Shown here: positions 7,064 to 15,700 of the stretch, one piece after another
Position numbering within the stretch: position 1 is the stretch's first letter
Layout of the letters: each line of letters opens with the position of its first letter
The notes under the pieces: model-generated
Database searches by the model: none
Told to the model about the DNA's origin: nothing
Seen by the model: the letters and a program-made list of their open reading frames with translations, nothing else
NCBI RefSeq assembly: GCF_020736845.1
Contig: NZ_JAFFQR010000041.1
Span: 1-64,000 of the forward strand
Reading direction: 5' to 3'
Length of the DNA stretch: 64,000 nucleotides
Source of the DNA: Paenibacillus farraposensis
Lineage (GTDB): Bacteria > Bacillota > Bacilli > Paenibacillales > Paenibacillaceae
Made by a program: the position numbers and the translations under genes

Positions 7064-7660
7064 CTAATTGCAGTTTACTTTATGAGGCGGTATAAAGCAT
7101 TTGCGACAACGTGGCTCGTAAGCCTCGGAGTCACCGATCATGACGATGGGCCCTACTGTCGAGGGCTTCCCATTTACTATCCGCTGGGTAAATACTGCTT
7201 CCGAGCTGCCGCATACAGCGCAAAAGGAAGTCAGCTTCTCAATATCATCCGCCATCGCAAGCAGGCCACCGATGTAACCGAATTCCTTGCCCCGGTAATC
7301 CAGATTCAGACCATCAGCAATGACGTGCTTACCGCAATAAGCCAGTTCTTGGATCAGGGACATAATATGACGGCTGAAAAACTGGACTTCATCAAAGGCG
7401 ACCACGTCGGCATCTTTTGTTTCTTCCAAAATGCGCTGCACGAGCTCGTCTGTGAGCTTTCTTGGTATAGAAATAGCCGGCAACCGATACCCGATGCGGC
7501 TCACAATTTCGTCTGTAGCATAGCGGTTATCTTCAGCCGGTTTGTAGGCAATCACCTTGCGGTGCCCGTATTGGATCAGTTTTTGACAGCGGCGGATCAA
7601 TTCACCGGATTTTTCACTAAACATGGGGCCTGTAATAATCGTAATTCTTCCTGTAGGCAA
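7064..7660 (-). CDS. tdk: Thymidine kinase (type II)
   Basis: Phosphorylates thymidine to dTMP in the salvage pathway. The 198-residue protein has the type II fold: an N-terminal P-loop, a DEVQFF Walker B/catalytic region, the lasso segment near DGLNLDYRG and a structural zinc site from CAVCG and CRKC. TTG at 7660 is chosen as start because AGAGGGGGG sits 7 bases upstream; the ATG ten codons earlier has no ribosome site. The P-loop is odd: GPMFSEKSGEL, where family members have GPMFSGKS-type sequence, so the glycine before the P-loop lysine is glutamate. It stands alone between unrelated small genes. Confidence 0.9.
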   Translation of the reverse strand: MPTGRITIITGPMFSEKSGELIRRCQKLIQYGHRKVIAYKPAEDNRYATDEIVSRIGYRLPAISIPRKLTDELVQRILEETKDADVVAFDEVQFFSRHIMSLIQELAYCGKHVIADGLNLDYRGKEFGYIGGLLAMADDIEKLTSFCAVCGSSEAVFTQRIVNGKPSTVGPIVMIGDSEAYEPRCRKCFIPPHKVNCN

Positions 7661-7902
7661 CGCGAATTCCCCCCTCTGCAGCATACACATAACGCTCTAA
7701 ATCATCATTTTCCGAAAGAAAAGGCCATTATAGATTACCATAATCAGCGGTATACAGACCAGAAAAAATATATTGTTTTTCGACATGTTTGTGTACAAGC
7801 CTTTTTGTTTTAATTAAAGTTTTTCAAATGGCTTGTCATTGCTCTGCTGCCGTGAGCATGATATGGTGAAGGATAGTGGAAAGAAGGAAAGAGGGGACAG
7901 GT

Positions 7903-8115
7903 ATGGGCCAAAATGGTACAGATTATAGTGCCAGAAAAAGAATATTACTGGAGCAAGGGCTGATAAGCACGCAAGCACAGGTGTTGATCTCTGAGCTGGA
8001 GGCAGAACTAGACCTTTTGCGCAAGCAAAATGAATCGTTTCGCAATGCTTTGCGGGCCAAATCCGCTCAAAACCCGAGGATGTCTACCAAATTGCGAGAT
8101 GCACTGTATGAATAG
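7903..8115 (+). CDS. Small coiled-coil protein, function unknown
   Basis: A 70-residue soluble protein. A central heptad-like helix (LISELEAELDLLRKQNESF) predicts a short coiled coil; the ends are basic. ATG 7903 is preferred because GAGGGG lies 6-7 bases upstream; an in-frame codon at 7876 has no support. No family is recognised. Confidence 0.6.
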   Translation: MGQNGTDYSARKRILLEQGLISTQAQVLISELEAELDLLRKQNESFRNALRAKSAQNPRMSTKLRDALYE

Positions 8116-8196
8116 CTGTATCCCAGGAACTATATTTTATACTGAGAAATAAAGAGAGTACAATAAACGATATATCATAGTTAATGGAGGGAAATC

Positions 8197-9618
8197 ATGA
8201 CTATACATTGTGATGTTGCTATTTTAGGTGGAGGGACCGGGGGATATGTGGCGGCGATTCGTGCAGCCCAGCTCGGCAAGAAAGTCGTTATTATTGAAAA
8301 AGACAAGCTTGGCGGCACCTGTCTGCATCGTGGTTGCATTCCGAGCAAAGCCTTGCTGCGCAGTGCGGAAGTATACGCAACGATTAAGGAAAGCGCGCAA
8401 TATGGCATTGAGACGTCAGGGGCGGAGCTTGTGTTCCCTAAAGTACAGGAACGAAAGGAAGCTGTTGTAGAGCAGCTGTATCAAGGGGTTCAATTTTTGA
8501 TGCGCAAAAATAAAGTCACAGTGCTGAGCGGCACGGGACGCGTGATTGGACCGTCGATTTTTTCACCCAAAAGCGGTGCAGTTGCTGTAGAACTGGAAAA
8601 TGGCGAGATGGAGACGGTTGTTCCGACTCATCTCATGATTGCGACCGGTTCACGCCCGCGCGTGCTGCCGGGATTGGAGCCGGATGGCGAACGGATTCTG
8701 AGTAGTGACGAAGCGCTGCTGCTGGAAGAGTTGCCTGCTTCTTTGATCATCGTGGGTGGCGGTGTCATTGGTGTGGAATGGGCTTCGATGCTGAATGATT
8801 TTGGCGTGCAGGTTACCGTGGTTGAAGCGGCCAATCGCTTAATTCCGACCGAGGATGAGGACGTTTCGCGGGAGATGCAGCGCTTGTTAACCAAACGGGG
8901 AATCAAGGTGCTGACGGGCTCGCAAGTGCTGGCTGAAACGTACAGCAAGGATGAGAAAGGCATGCAGATTGATGTACAAAAAGGGGATGAAACCGAAACC
9001 CTCAGCGCCTCCAAGCTGCTCATTTCAGTAGGCCGTCAGGCGAATGTAGAAAATATCGGACTGGAAAATACGGATATCCGGGTAGAGCGTGGCTTTATCG
9101 CAGTTAATGAGCATTTACAGACGAATGAACCGCATATCTATGCAATTGGGGATTGCATCGGCGGCTTGCAGCTGGCGCATGCGGCGAGTCATGAGGGCTT
9201 GCAGGCGGTTCATCATCTGGCGGGCGAAGATTTTCACAGCGTAGCGAATCATCTGATTCCGCGCTGCATTTATACACGTCCTGAGGCAGCGAGTGTCGGC
9301 TTGACAGAACAAGAAGCACGTGAGCGGGGGCATCAGGTGAAAACAGGCAAGTTTCCTTTTCAAGCGATCGGAAAATCGCTCGTATATGGCAGTCGGGATG
9401 GCTTCGCCAAAGTGGTTGCTGATGGGGAATCGAACGATATTCTCGGTGTACATATGATCGGTACGCATGTGACGGATTTGATCAGCGAGGCGGCCCTTGC
9501 ACAGCTGCTGAATGCTACCCCATGGGAAGTCGGTCAGCTTATTCACCCGCATCCAACGTTGTCGGAAATTTTGGGAGAAGCGATGCTGGCCGTTGATGGG
9601 CAGGCGATCGGCATATAA
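8197..9618 (+). CDS. lpdV: Dihydrolipoyl dehydrogenase (E3) of the branched-chain 2-oxoacid dehydrogenase complex
   Basis: Reoxidises dihydrolipoyl groups of E2 with NAD+. The 473-residue protein shows the FAD dinucleotide motif (GGGTGGYVAAIRAAQLG), the redox-active disulfide GGTCLHRGC, a second NAD-binding GGGVIGVEWA, the FAD-binding AIGDC segment, and the catalytic HPHPTLSE at the C-terminus. ATG 8197 follows a GGAGGG site. It is the first gene of the E3-E1alpha-E1beta-E2 cluster, 142 bases ahead of E1alpha. The adjacency of E1/E2 genes of the branched-chain type supports the assignment over a pyruvate dehydrogenase E3. Confidence 0.93.
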   Translation: MTIHCDVAILGGGTGGYVAAIRAAQLGKKVVIIEKDKLGGTCLHRGCIPSKALLRSAEVYATIKESAQYGIETSGAELVFPKVQERKEAVVEQLYQGVQFLMRKNKVTVLSGTGRVIGPSIFSPKSGAVAVELENGEMETVVPTHLMIATGSRPRVLPGLEPDGERILSSDEALLLEELPASLIIVGGGVIGVEWASMLNDFGVQVTVVEAANRLIPTEDEDVSREMQRLLTKRGIKVLTGSQVLAETYSKDEKGMQIDVQKGDETETLSASKLLISVGRQANVENIGLENTDIRVERGFIAVNEHLQTNEPHIYAIGDCIGGLQLAHAASHEGLQAVHHLAGEDFHSVANHLIPRCIYTRPEAASVGLTEQEARERGHQVKTGKFPFQAIGKSLVYGSRDGFAKVVADGESNDILGVHMIGTHVTDLISEAALAQLLNATPWEVGQLIHPHPTLSEILGEAMLAVDGQAIGI

Positions 9619-9686
9619 AAAGAGTCGAATAAATCGGTGCTTTTCTTTTTGGGGAGAAAAGGATTATAATGAGGTTAGTCAGAGTT

Positions 9687-9717
9687 TAGTACCAGGTTTT
9701 AAGACAAGATGGTACTA
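9687..9717. promoter_or_regulatory. Inverted repeat between E3 and E1alpha genes
   Basis: TAGTACC (9687-9693) and GGTACTA (9711-9717) are perfect complements 17 bases apart, just after a TATAAT at 9665-9670 and before the E1alpha ribosome site. It could be an operator or an mRNA hairpin; the regulator is unknown. Confidence 0.4.
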
Positions 9718-9760
9718 GGTACTGAAAGCTGGATGTTTTGATTCTTAAGGAGGTGCCCCA

Positions 9761-10789
9761 ATGAGTTCAAAAGGCGCTGTAGACGCTGGCTTTAGGCATG
9801 AACAGCTGGGACTTACTAACGGACAAGTAATTGACATGTACAAATATATGCTGCTTGCAAGAAAATTTGACGAACGCAATATGCTCCTGCAGCGGGCCGG
9901 AAAAATTAACTTTCACGTTTCCGGCATTGGTCAGGAGGCAGCACAAGTAGGTGCGGCATTCGCGTTGGATCGGGAAAAGGATTATTTTCTTCCGTATTAC
10001 CGGGATTACGGATTTGTGCTTGCTGTCGGCATGACACCGCGTGAGCTGATGCTGTCGGCATTTGCCAAGGCAGATGATCCAAATAGCGGCGGTCGTCAGA
10101 TGCCGGGTCACTTTGGCAGCAAGCGTCTGCGGATTGTGACAGGCTCCAGCCCGGTGACGACGCAGGTTCCGCATGCAGTCGGGTTCGCGCTGGCGGCCAA
10201 GATGCAGAAGAAGGATTTTGTATCGTTTGTTACGTTTGGGGAAGGCTCCAGCAATCAGGGGGATTTTCACGAAGGCTGCAATTTTGCAGGTGTACAGAAG
10301 CTGCCGGTCATCATCATGTGCGAGAATAATCAATATGCGATATCGGTTCCGATGCATAAACAATTGGCGGGCAAGGTCAGCGACCGCGCTTTGGGATACG
10401 GATTCCCGGGCGTTCGAGTCGATGGCAATGACGCACTGGCCGTATATGCGGCGGTGAAGGTAGCGCGTGAACGCGCGGTTCGCGGTGAAGGTCCTACGTT
10501 GATTGAAGCTATGATGTACCGTCTGTCTCCTCACTCAACCTCGGATAATGATCTCGCTTACCGGACCAAGGAAGAAGTGGATGAGAACTGGGCCAAGGAC
10601 GGCGTAGCCCGCATGAAAAATTATTTGATCGAATGCGGCATCTGGGATGAGGCCAAGGACGCTGATCTGGCGGCTGAGCTGCTGCTCGAGGTAAAGGAAG
10701 CGATTGAATACGCAGATCATGCTCCTTTTCCGAAGCCTGAAGATACGCTGCTGCATGTATATGCCGACAGCGATGGGGAGGGCCGGTAA
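9761..10789 (+). CDS. bkdAA: Branched-chain 2-oxoacid dehydrogenase E1 component, alpha subunit
   Basis: Thiamine-diphosphate-dependent decarboxylation of the 2-oxoacids from Val, Leu and Ile, which feeds branched-chain fatty acid synthesis. The 342-residue protein carries the ThDP motif from GEGSSNQGDFHEG to CENNQYA, and the phosphorylation-loop-like HSTSDNDLAYR. The start follows an AAGGAGGTG site. It sits three bases from the E1beta gene, so the two are co-translated. Homology alone cannot exclude acetoin dehydrogenase, but the GxHFG-type E1alpha sequence and neighbours fit the branched-chain enzyme. Confidence 0.9.
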   Translation: MSSKGAVDAGFRHEQLGLTNGQVIDMYKYMLLARKFDERNMLLQRAGKINFHVSGIGQEAAQVGAAFALDREKDYFLPYYRDYGFVLAVGMTPRELMLSAFAKADDPNSGGRQMPGHFGSKRLRIVTGSSPVTTQVPHAVGFALAAKMQKKDFVSFVTFGEGSSNQGDFHEGCNFAGVQKLPVIIMCENNQYAISVPMHKQLAGKVSDRALGYGFPGVRVDGNDALAVYAAVKVARERAVRGEGPTLIEAMMYRLSPHSTSDNDLAYRTKEEVDENWAKDGVARMKNYLIECGIWDEAKDADLAAELLLEVKEAIEYADHAPFPKPEDTLLHVYADSDGEGR

Positions 10790-10791
10790 TT

Positions 10792-11778
10792 ATGGCGATT
10801 ATGGAATATATTGATGCAATTCGTCTTGCCATGAAAGAAGAGATGGAGCAGGATGAAACGGTTTTTGTGATGGGCGAGGATGTCGGCGTGAAGGGTGGCG
10901 TATTTACGACGACCAAGGGCCTTATGGAACAATTCGGTGAGCAGCGTGTCCTGGATACGCCATTGGCAGAGTCGGCTATTGCCGGGGTTGCGATTGGTGC
11001 GGCCATGTACGGAATGAAGCCGATTGCCGAAATGCAATATTCGGACTTTATGCTGCCAGCGACGAACCAGATTATTAGTGAAGCGGCTAAAATCCGCTAT
11101 CGCTCCAATAACGATTGGAACTGTCCTGTTGTTATTCGGGCGCCAATCGGTGGGGGGATCTTTGGCGGTTTGTACCACTCCCAGTGTCCGGAGTCGATCT
11201 TTTTTGGTACGCCGGGTCTGAAGATTGTAGCCCCTTATACACCTTATGACGCCAAAGGATTGTTGAAAGCAGCCGTTCGTGACCCTGATCCGGTGCTGTT
11301 TTTTGAAAACAAAAAATCCTACAAGCTGATCAAGGGTGAAGTGCCTGAGGATGATTATATCGTTCCGATTGGCAAAGCGAATCTGCTACGTGAAGGCGAC
11401 GATATTACGGTCATTGGCTACAGCCAGCCGCTGCATTTTGTGATGCAGGCTGCGGAGGAATTGGAGAAGGAAGAGGGCATTACCGCACACGTTGTGGATT
11501 TGCGCACACTCCAGCCGCTGGACCGGCAGGCGATTATCGAAGCTGCACGCCATACCGGAAAGGTGCTTATTGTGCATGAGGACAACAAAACGGGTGGCAT
11601 CGGTGCTGAGGTATCGGCCATTATTAATGAGGAATGTTTATTCGAGCTGGATGCCCCGATTGAACGCCTGTGCGCTCCGGATGTGCCAGCCATGCCGATC
11701 AGTCCGCCAATGGAGAAGTTTTATATGCTGAACAAGGATAAAGTAAAGGAAGCTATGCGCCGTCTTGCCAAGTTTTAA
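10792..11778 (+). CDS. bkdAB: Branched-chain 2-oxoacid dehydrogenase E1 component, beta subunit
   Basis: A 328-residue transketolase-like pyrimidine-binding and C-terminal domain protein; forms the alpha2beta2 E1 with the preceding product. Typical segments are MGEDVGVKGGVF, the DTPLAESAIAGVAIGAAMYG region and LFFENKKSYK. ATG 10792 lies 2 bases after the E1alpha stop with GGGAGGG upstream. The 88-base gap to E2 contains two small hairpins, possibly affecting subunit ratios. Confidence 0.93.
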   Translation: MAIMEYIDAIRLAMKEEMEQDETVFVMGEDVGVKGGVFTTTKGLMEQFGEQRVLDTPLAESAIAGVAIGAAMYGMKPIAEMQYSDFMLPATNQIISEAAKIRYRSNNDWNCPVVIRAPIGGGIFGGLYHSQCPESIFFGTPGLKIVAPYTPYDAKGLLKAAVRDPDPVLFFENKKSYKLIKGEVPEDDYIVPIGKANLLREGDDITVIGYSQPLHFVMQAAEELEKEEGITAHVVDLRTLQPLDRQAIIEAARHTGKVLIVHEDNKTGGIGAEVSAIINEECLFELDAPIERLCAPDVPAMPISPPMEKFYMLNKDKVKEAMRRLAKF

Positions 11779-11789
11779 ATGAAGCAGAT

Positions 11790-11840
11790 TGGAAGAAAGC
11801 ATTCCAAAAAGTATAGTGAGGGCAGCGGCAAACCGCGCCC
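11790..11840 (+). promoter_or_regulatory. Tandem hairpins in the E1beta-E2 gap
   Basis: TTGGAA/TTCCAA with a 7-base loop near 11789-11807, then GGGCAGCGG/CCGCGCCC with a CAAA loop (11820-11840). There is no clear T-run; possible mRNA stability or processing elements. Confidence 0.35.
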
Positions 11841-11866
11841 TTCTATGATGTTAAGGAGTTGAAAAA

Positions 11867-13252
11867 ATGCCAGACCAAACACAATGGAACGACGTGGTCA
11901 TGCCTCAATTGGCAGAATCGCTCGTATCCGCGACCATCGCCAAATGGCTGAAACAACCCGGTGACACGGTGGAACAATTTGAACCGATTTGCGAGGTCAT
12001 TACAGATAAAGTGAACGCGGAAATCCCATCCACCTTGGACGGAATTATGGGTGATCTGTTGGCAGAAGAAGGTCAGACGGTAGCGGTAGGTGAATTGATT
12101 TGCCGTATCCAGACCCAGTCGGCTGTACCAGCGGCATCAGCAACTTCTGCTACTCCGGCAGTCCAAGGCAATGCAAACGCACAATCCCAGCAGGGGGCAG
12201 CTTCCGATCAAACGATGCGGGGACGGTTTTCTCCAGCGGTACAAACGCTGGCTGCTGAACACAATGTGGACTTAAGCCGCGTACCAGGCACCGGTATGGG
12301 CGGACGAATTACCCGCAAAGATGTGCTGAATTATGTAAAACAGGCAGGCTCTGCCCGAGCTAGAGCCTCAGAACAGCCAAGCGGAACCATGCACGGACAA
12401 GGCTCTCCTTTTACGGGAATGCAGCCGTCTGCCGCTCAGCATAGTGTACCGATTCAACATATGGACCCTGCTATTCCGGTGCGCAACAGCGGCATCCATT
12501 TAACGGATACGCCAAAGGTTCCTACGATCGAGATTGAGGGCGACAGCCATAACAGATCAGAGTATTTTATTGATGTGACCCCTATCCGGAGTGCGATTGC
12601 CCGCAATATGCGGCAAAGTGTTTCGGAAATCCCCCATGCCTGGACGATGATTGAGGTGGATGTGACCAATCTGGTGGTGCTCCGCAACAAGATCAAAAAC
12701 GAATTCAAGCAAAAAGAAGGAATCAACATTACGTACCTCGCTTTCCTCATGAAAGCAGTCGTAAACGCGATCAAGGAATATCCGATCATGAACTCGGTAT
12801 GGGCCGTGGACAAAATCATCATCAAAAGAGATATCAACATTTCGCTGGCTGTAGGTACGGAGGATTCAGTCCTCACCCCTGTTATCAAAAAAGCGGATCA
12901 GAAAAATATTGCGGGACTGGCACGTGAAATCGAAGATTTGGCACGTAAAACACGGGAGGGAACGCTCAAGCTGGACGATATGCAGGGTGGAACGTTCACC
13001 GTTAATAACACGGGCTCCTTTGGTTCAATCCTGTCTTATCCGGTAATCAACTATCCGCAGGCGGCAATTCTTACCTTTGAATCCATCGTCAAAAAACCGG
13101 TGGTTATTGATGATATGATTGCGGTTCGCTCGATGGCTAACTTGTGCTTGTCGCTGGATCATCGCATTTTGGATGGTGTCATTTGCGGACGATTCCTGCA
13201 ACGGGTCAAAGAAAATCTGGAAAGTTATACCTTGGATACGAAGCTGTACTAA
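11867..13252 (+). CDS. bkdB: Branched-chain 2-oxoacid dehydrogenase E2 (dihydrolipoyl acyltransferase)
   Basis: The core acyltransferase, 461 residues. Order: lipoyl domain (about 8-85) with the lipoylated lysine in EVITDKVNAEI (about residue 48); an Ala/Gln/Ser-rich flexible linker; the peripheral-subunit-binding domain (about 119-157, RVPGTGMGGRITRKDV); a second long linker; and the catalytic domain ending with the active-site SLDHRILDG (His about 432). Start ATG follows AAGGAGTTG. Its lipoyl domain is the likely substrate of the LipB encoded 62 bases downstream. Confidence 0.94.
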   Translation: MPDQTQWNDVVMPQLAESLVSATIAKWLKQPGDTVEQFEPICEVITDKVNAEIPSTLDGIMGDLLAEEGQTVAVGELICRIQTQSAVPAASATSATPAVQGNANAQSQQGAASDQTMRGRFSPAVQTLAAEHNVDLSRVPGTGMGGRITRKDVLNYVKQAGSARARASEQPSGTMHGQGSPFTGMQPSAAQHSVPIQHMDPAIPVRNSGIHLTDTPKVPTIEIEGDSHNRSEYFIDVTPIRSAIARNMRQSVSEIPHAWTMIEVDVTNLVVLRNKIKNEFKQKEGINITYLAFLMKAVVNAIKEYPIMNSVWAVDKIIIKRDINISLAVGTEDSVLTPVIKKADQKNIAGLAREIEDLARKTREGTLKLDDMQGGTFTVNNTGSFGSILSYPVINYPQAAILTFESIVKKPVVIDDMIAVRSMANLCLSLDHRILDGVICGRFLQRVKENLESYTLDTKLY

Positions 13253-13314
13253 TTTTCCAAACTGCCGGGTCATCCGAACAGTTGGGTAAATGGACGGAGA
13301 GGAAGTGACAGGCC

Positions 13315-14013
13315 GTGAACAGGCGACCGCTTGATGTAACTTATATAAATAGGATGGAATACGCTCATGCATGGGATGTTCAGAAGGAGATTGTAAAGAA
13401 GCTGGACGCTGGAGAAGCGAGGGAAACGCTTATGCTTCTACAGCATCCGCCGACTTACACGATTGGTTCCCAGCGTCATCCCGAGCATTTGCTTCTCACA
13501 CCCGAGGAACTGGAGGCTCAGGGAATTCGCGTCTTTCAGATTGACCGTGGAGGAGATATTACATATCATGGACCGGGGCAGTTAGTTGGATACCCTCTAC
13601 TTGTGCTTGGAAGCCAGGAGGCACTGAATTTGCACGGTTACCTTCGGAGTCTGGAAGAAGTAATCATTCAGCTGCTGGCAGCTCATGGGATTGAGGGGAG
13701 TCGTAAACCTGAATACACAGGGGTATGGGTCGGGAATCTTAAGATTGCGGCCATTGGAGTAAAATTCAACAAGTGCAAGCACCGTCGGGGCTTTGTAACC
13801 AGTCATGGCTTCGCCTTTAATATCAAATCAGGAATTCAACATGAGGGTTTTAAAGGTATTGTCCCATGCGGTATTCAGGAATACGGTGTAACTTCATTGG
13901 AGGACTGCACACAGCAGACTTTTTCGGTGGAGCAGATTGCGAAGGAAATTGTGACGTACTTTGAACAGCAATTTTCGTTTGCTGCGGAATGGCAAGCTCA
14001 TTCCGATCTATAA
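13315..14013 (+). CDS. lipB: Octanoyl-[acyl-carrier-protein]:protein N-octanoyltransferase (LipB)
   Basis: Transfers octanoate from ACP to lipoyl domains as the first step of lipoate assembly. The 232-residue protein has the LipB signatures RGGDITYHGPGQLVGYP, the GNLKIAAIGVKF lysine motif and a catalytic cysteine in IVPCGIQEYGVTS. It starts at GTG with GGAGAGG upstream and ends the bkd operon. B. subtilis uses LipM/LipL instead, so a LipB encoded with the lipoylated E2 is a notable arrangement. Confidence 0.92.
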   Translation: MNRRPLDVTYINRMEYAHAWDVQKEIVKKLDAGEARETLMLLQHPPTYTIGSQRHPEHLLLTPEELEAQGIRVFQIDRGGDITYHGPGQLVGYPLLVLGSQEALNLHGYLRSLEEVIIQLLAAHGIEGSRKPEYTGVWVGNLKIAAIGVKFNKCKHRRGFVTSHGFAFNIKSGIQHEGFKGIVPCGIQEYGVTSLEDCTQQTFSVEQIAKEIVTYFEQQFSFAAEWQAHSDL

Positions 14014-14017
14014 TCGC

Positions 14018-14060
14018 AGGGCGGGCTATTGCGTGATACTACACGAAGGCCCGCCTGTTT
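14018..14060. terminator. Hairpin between lipB and the convergent small gene
   Basis: GGCGGGC (14020-14026) pairs with GCCCGCC (14049-14055), followed by TGTTTG. It is G+C-rich with a weak T-run. Confidence 0.45.
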
Positions 14061-14127
14061 GCTTGTTCATTCATCGCATCTATAGAGCTATGAGACGACC
14101 GGTTACTATGGGCGTAACTGTTGTCCA

Positions 14128-14232
14128 TTAAAGCGGCATAATGAACGGCTCGATGACCATGAACACCGTAGAGCCGACCATAGCAGCAAGCATAACGTAA
14201 ACGAAAAAACGGATCCATTTTTTGTTCGACAT
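14128..14232 (-). CDS. Prli42-like 34-residue membrane protein
   Basis: A very short minus-strand gene: ATG at 14232, AAAGGAG 6 bases upstream, stop at 14128. The product starts MSNKKWIRFFVYVMLAAMVG and continues as one hydrophobic helix to an E-P-F-rich end. A basic N-terminus (NKKWIR) followed by a YVML-type transmembrane helix of about 20 residues is the layout of Prli42, the Listeria miniprotein that anchors the stressosome to the membrane. The assignment is by pattern and size. It is divergent from the peptidase gene at 14319. Confidence 0.55.
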   Translation of the reverse strand: MSNKKWIRFFVYVMLAAMVGSTVFMVIEPFIMPL

Positions 14233-14318
14233 GTGTAACTCCTTTTAGTAAAGGTTTAAGTCTTAGATAAGACTGTTTATTCGTATTGTAGCGTAATCGG
14301 GAAAGAGAGGGAAGTTTT

Positions 14319-15452
14319 ATGAGTGCAAAAATAGTGAGGGACCGGATTATACAGGAATTTATGGAACTGGTACAGGTGGATAGCGAAACGAAATATGAGC
14401 AGGAAATAGCACGCGTGTTGAAAGAAAAGTTTAATGCGCTTGGACTGGAAGTAACAGAAGACGATTCCCGTGAAAGAACCGGACATGGCTCAGGCAATCT
14501 GATCGTCACCTGGAAAGCGGAAGGCGCAGAGAAAGCCCCCAAATTGTTTTTTACCTGTCACATGGATACGGTCACCCCGGGAAAAGGCATTAAGCCGCAA
14601 CTGGGTGAAGATGGCTGGATTCGCAGTGATGGCACCACCATTCTGGGATCGGACGACAAGGCAGGGATTGCCGCTTTGTTTGAGGCGATTCGTGTTGTAC
14701 GTGAGCAGAATATTTCCCATGGTCAAATTCAGTTTGTCATAACGGCTGGCGAGGAATCCGGTCTGATGGGTGCGCGGGCGATGAAGCCGGAGCTGCTGGA
14801 TGCGGATTTCGGGTATGCTTTGGATTCCAATGGTGAAGTGGGCTCCATTTGTATAGCTGCACCGACGCAGGCACGGATTGAAATGAAAATCACAGGGAAA
14901 TCTGCGCATGCGGGAGTAAACCCTGAAGATGGCATTAGTGCCATTCAAGTTGCATCCAAAGCGATTTCCAACATGAAACTGGGCCGAATTGATAAAGAAA
15001 CGACTGCAAATATCGGCAGCTTCGAAGGCGGCGGGGCAACGAATATTGTATGTGACTTTGTACTGATCCGCGCAGAGGCACGCAGTATCGTGCAGGAGAA
15101 GGTTAACCAGCAGATCCAGCACATGCGTGAAGCACTGGAAACGACTGCCCGTGAATTCGGCGCACAGGGCGAGTTCCACAGTGAGGTCATCTATCCAGCA
15201 TTCCGCTATACGGAGCAGGATGAGGTTGTACAGCTTGCGCAGCGGGCGATTCAAGGGCTGGGCCTGCCAACGTCAACTTTCCATTCCGGAGGCGGTTCGG
15301 ATGCCAATGTATTTAACGGACTGGGGGTTCCAACGGTGAATTTGGCTGTAGGCTACCAAAATATTCATACAACAGAGGAAAAAATCAAGGCTGATGATCT
15401 GGTAAAGATTGCCGAAGTCGTGCTAGCCTTGATTCAGGAGACAGCCAAATAA
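14319..15452 (+). CDS. M20-family metallopeptidase, tripeptidase T-like (YqjE type)
   Basis: A cytoplasmic di-zinc aminopeptidase of 377 residues. The zinc-ligand motifs are visible: FFTCHMDTVTPG, TILGSDDKAG, ITAGEESGLMGA and the C-terminal HTTEE-like segment IHTTEEKIKADDL. A dimerisation (lid) domain lies between. GAGAGGGAAG precedes ATG 14319. It resembles B. subtilis YqjE and peptidase T; the exact substrate is unknown. A strong terminator follows. Confidence 0.85.
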   Translation: MSAKIVRDRIIQEFMELVQVDSETKYEQEIARVLKEKFNALGLEVTEDDSRERTGHGSGNLIVTWKAEGAEKAPKLFFTCHMDTVTPGKGIKPQLGEDGWIRSDGTTILGSDDKAGIAALFEAIRVVREQNISHGQIQFVITAGEESGLMGARAMKPELLDADFGYALDSNGEVGSICIAAPTQARIEMKITGKSAHAGVNPEDGISAIQVASKAISNMKLGRIDKETTANIGSFEGGGATNIVCDFVLIRAEARSIVQEKVNQQIQHMREALETTAREFGAQGEFHSEVIYPAFRYTEQDEVVQLAQRAIQGLGLPTSTFHSGGGSDANVFNGLGVPTVNLAVGYQNIHTTEEKIKADDLVKIAEVVLALIQETAK

Positions 15453-15474
15453 GGTTTGTATGCTATTCATAAAA

Positions 15475-15530
15475 AGGTTCAGGCTAAAGACAGGCAAAGT
15501 GTTCTTGTTTTTTAGACCTGAACTTTTTTT
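15475..15530. terminator. Terminator shared by convergent peptidase and mciZ genes
   Basis: GGTTCAGG pairs with CCTGAAC across a long loop, followed by TTTTTTT on the plus strand. Its right arm overlaps the last codons of the minus-strand mciZ-like gene. Confidence 0.75.
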
Positions 15531-15655
15531 GGAACAGCTAGCGAAGCAATAGGGGTTGAGGGGCCGTGTTCCTTTTGCCATTGACGCAAGAGAGCTTGAA
15601 TCTGCCAGGCTTTACCGACGATATGGAGGGTGGTTCTGGTGCAGTAGCTTTTCAT
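15512..15655 (-). CDS. mciZ: MciZ-like inhibitor of Z-ring formation
   Basis: A 47-residue minus-strand product, ATG at 15655, AAGGAG 8 bases upstream. Its core LHIVGKAWQIQALLRQW matches the VLVGKAWEIRAKL core of B. subtilis MciZ, a mother-cell peptide that caps FtsZ filaments during sporulation. In B. subtilis mciZ also lies beside nudF, as here. The C-terminus is longer and more proline-rich than in B. subtilis. Normally SigE-controlled; I could not fix a SigE promoter. The first residues differ from B. subtilis, but the GKAW motif plus synteny make the assignment good. Confidence 0.75.
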   Translation of the reverse strand: MKSYCTRTTLHIVGKAWQIQALLRQWQKEHGPSTPIASLAVPKKVQV

Positions 15656-15700
15656 CTCGGCATCTCCTTATAACAGAAAGTTTGTTATATCACCAGCATA

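Noticed and set aside
6971..7813. 280-codon plus-strand frame opposite thymidine kinase
   Set aside because: Antisense shadow of tdk; no family features and no ribosome site.
14490..15254. Long minus-strand frame opposite the M20 peptidase
   Set aside because: Antisense shadow; product unlike any protein family.
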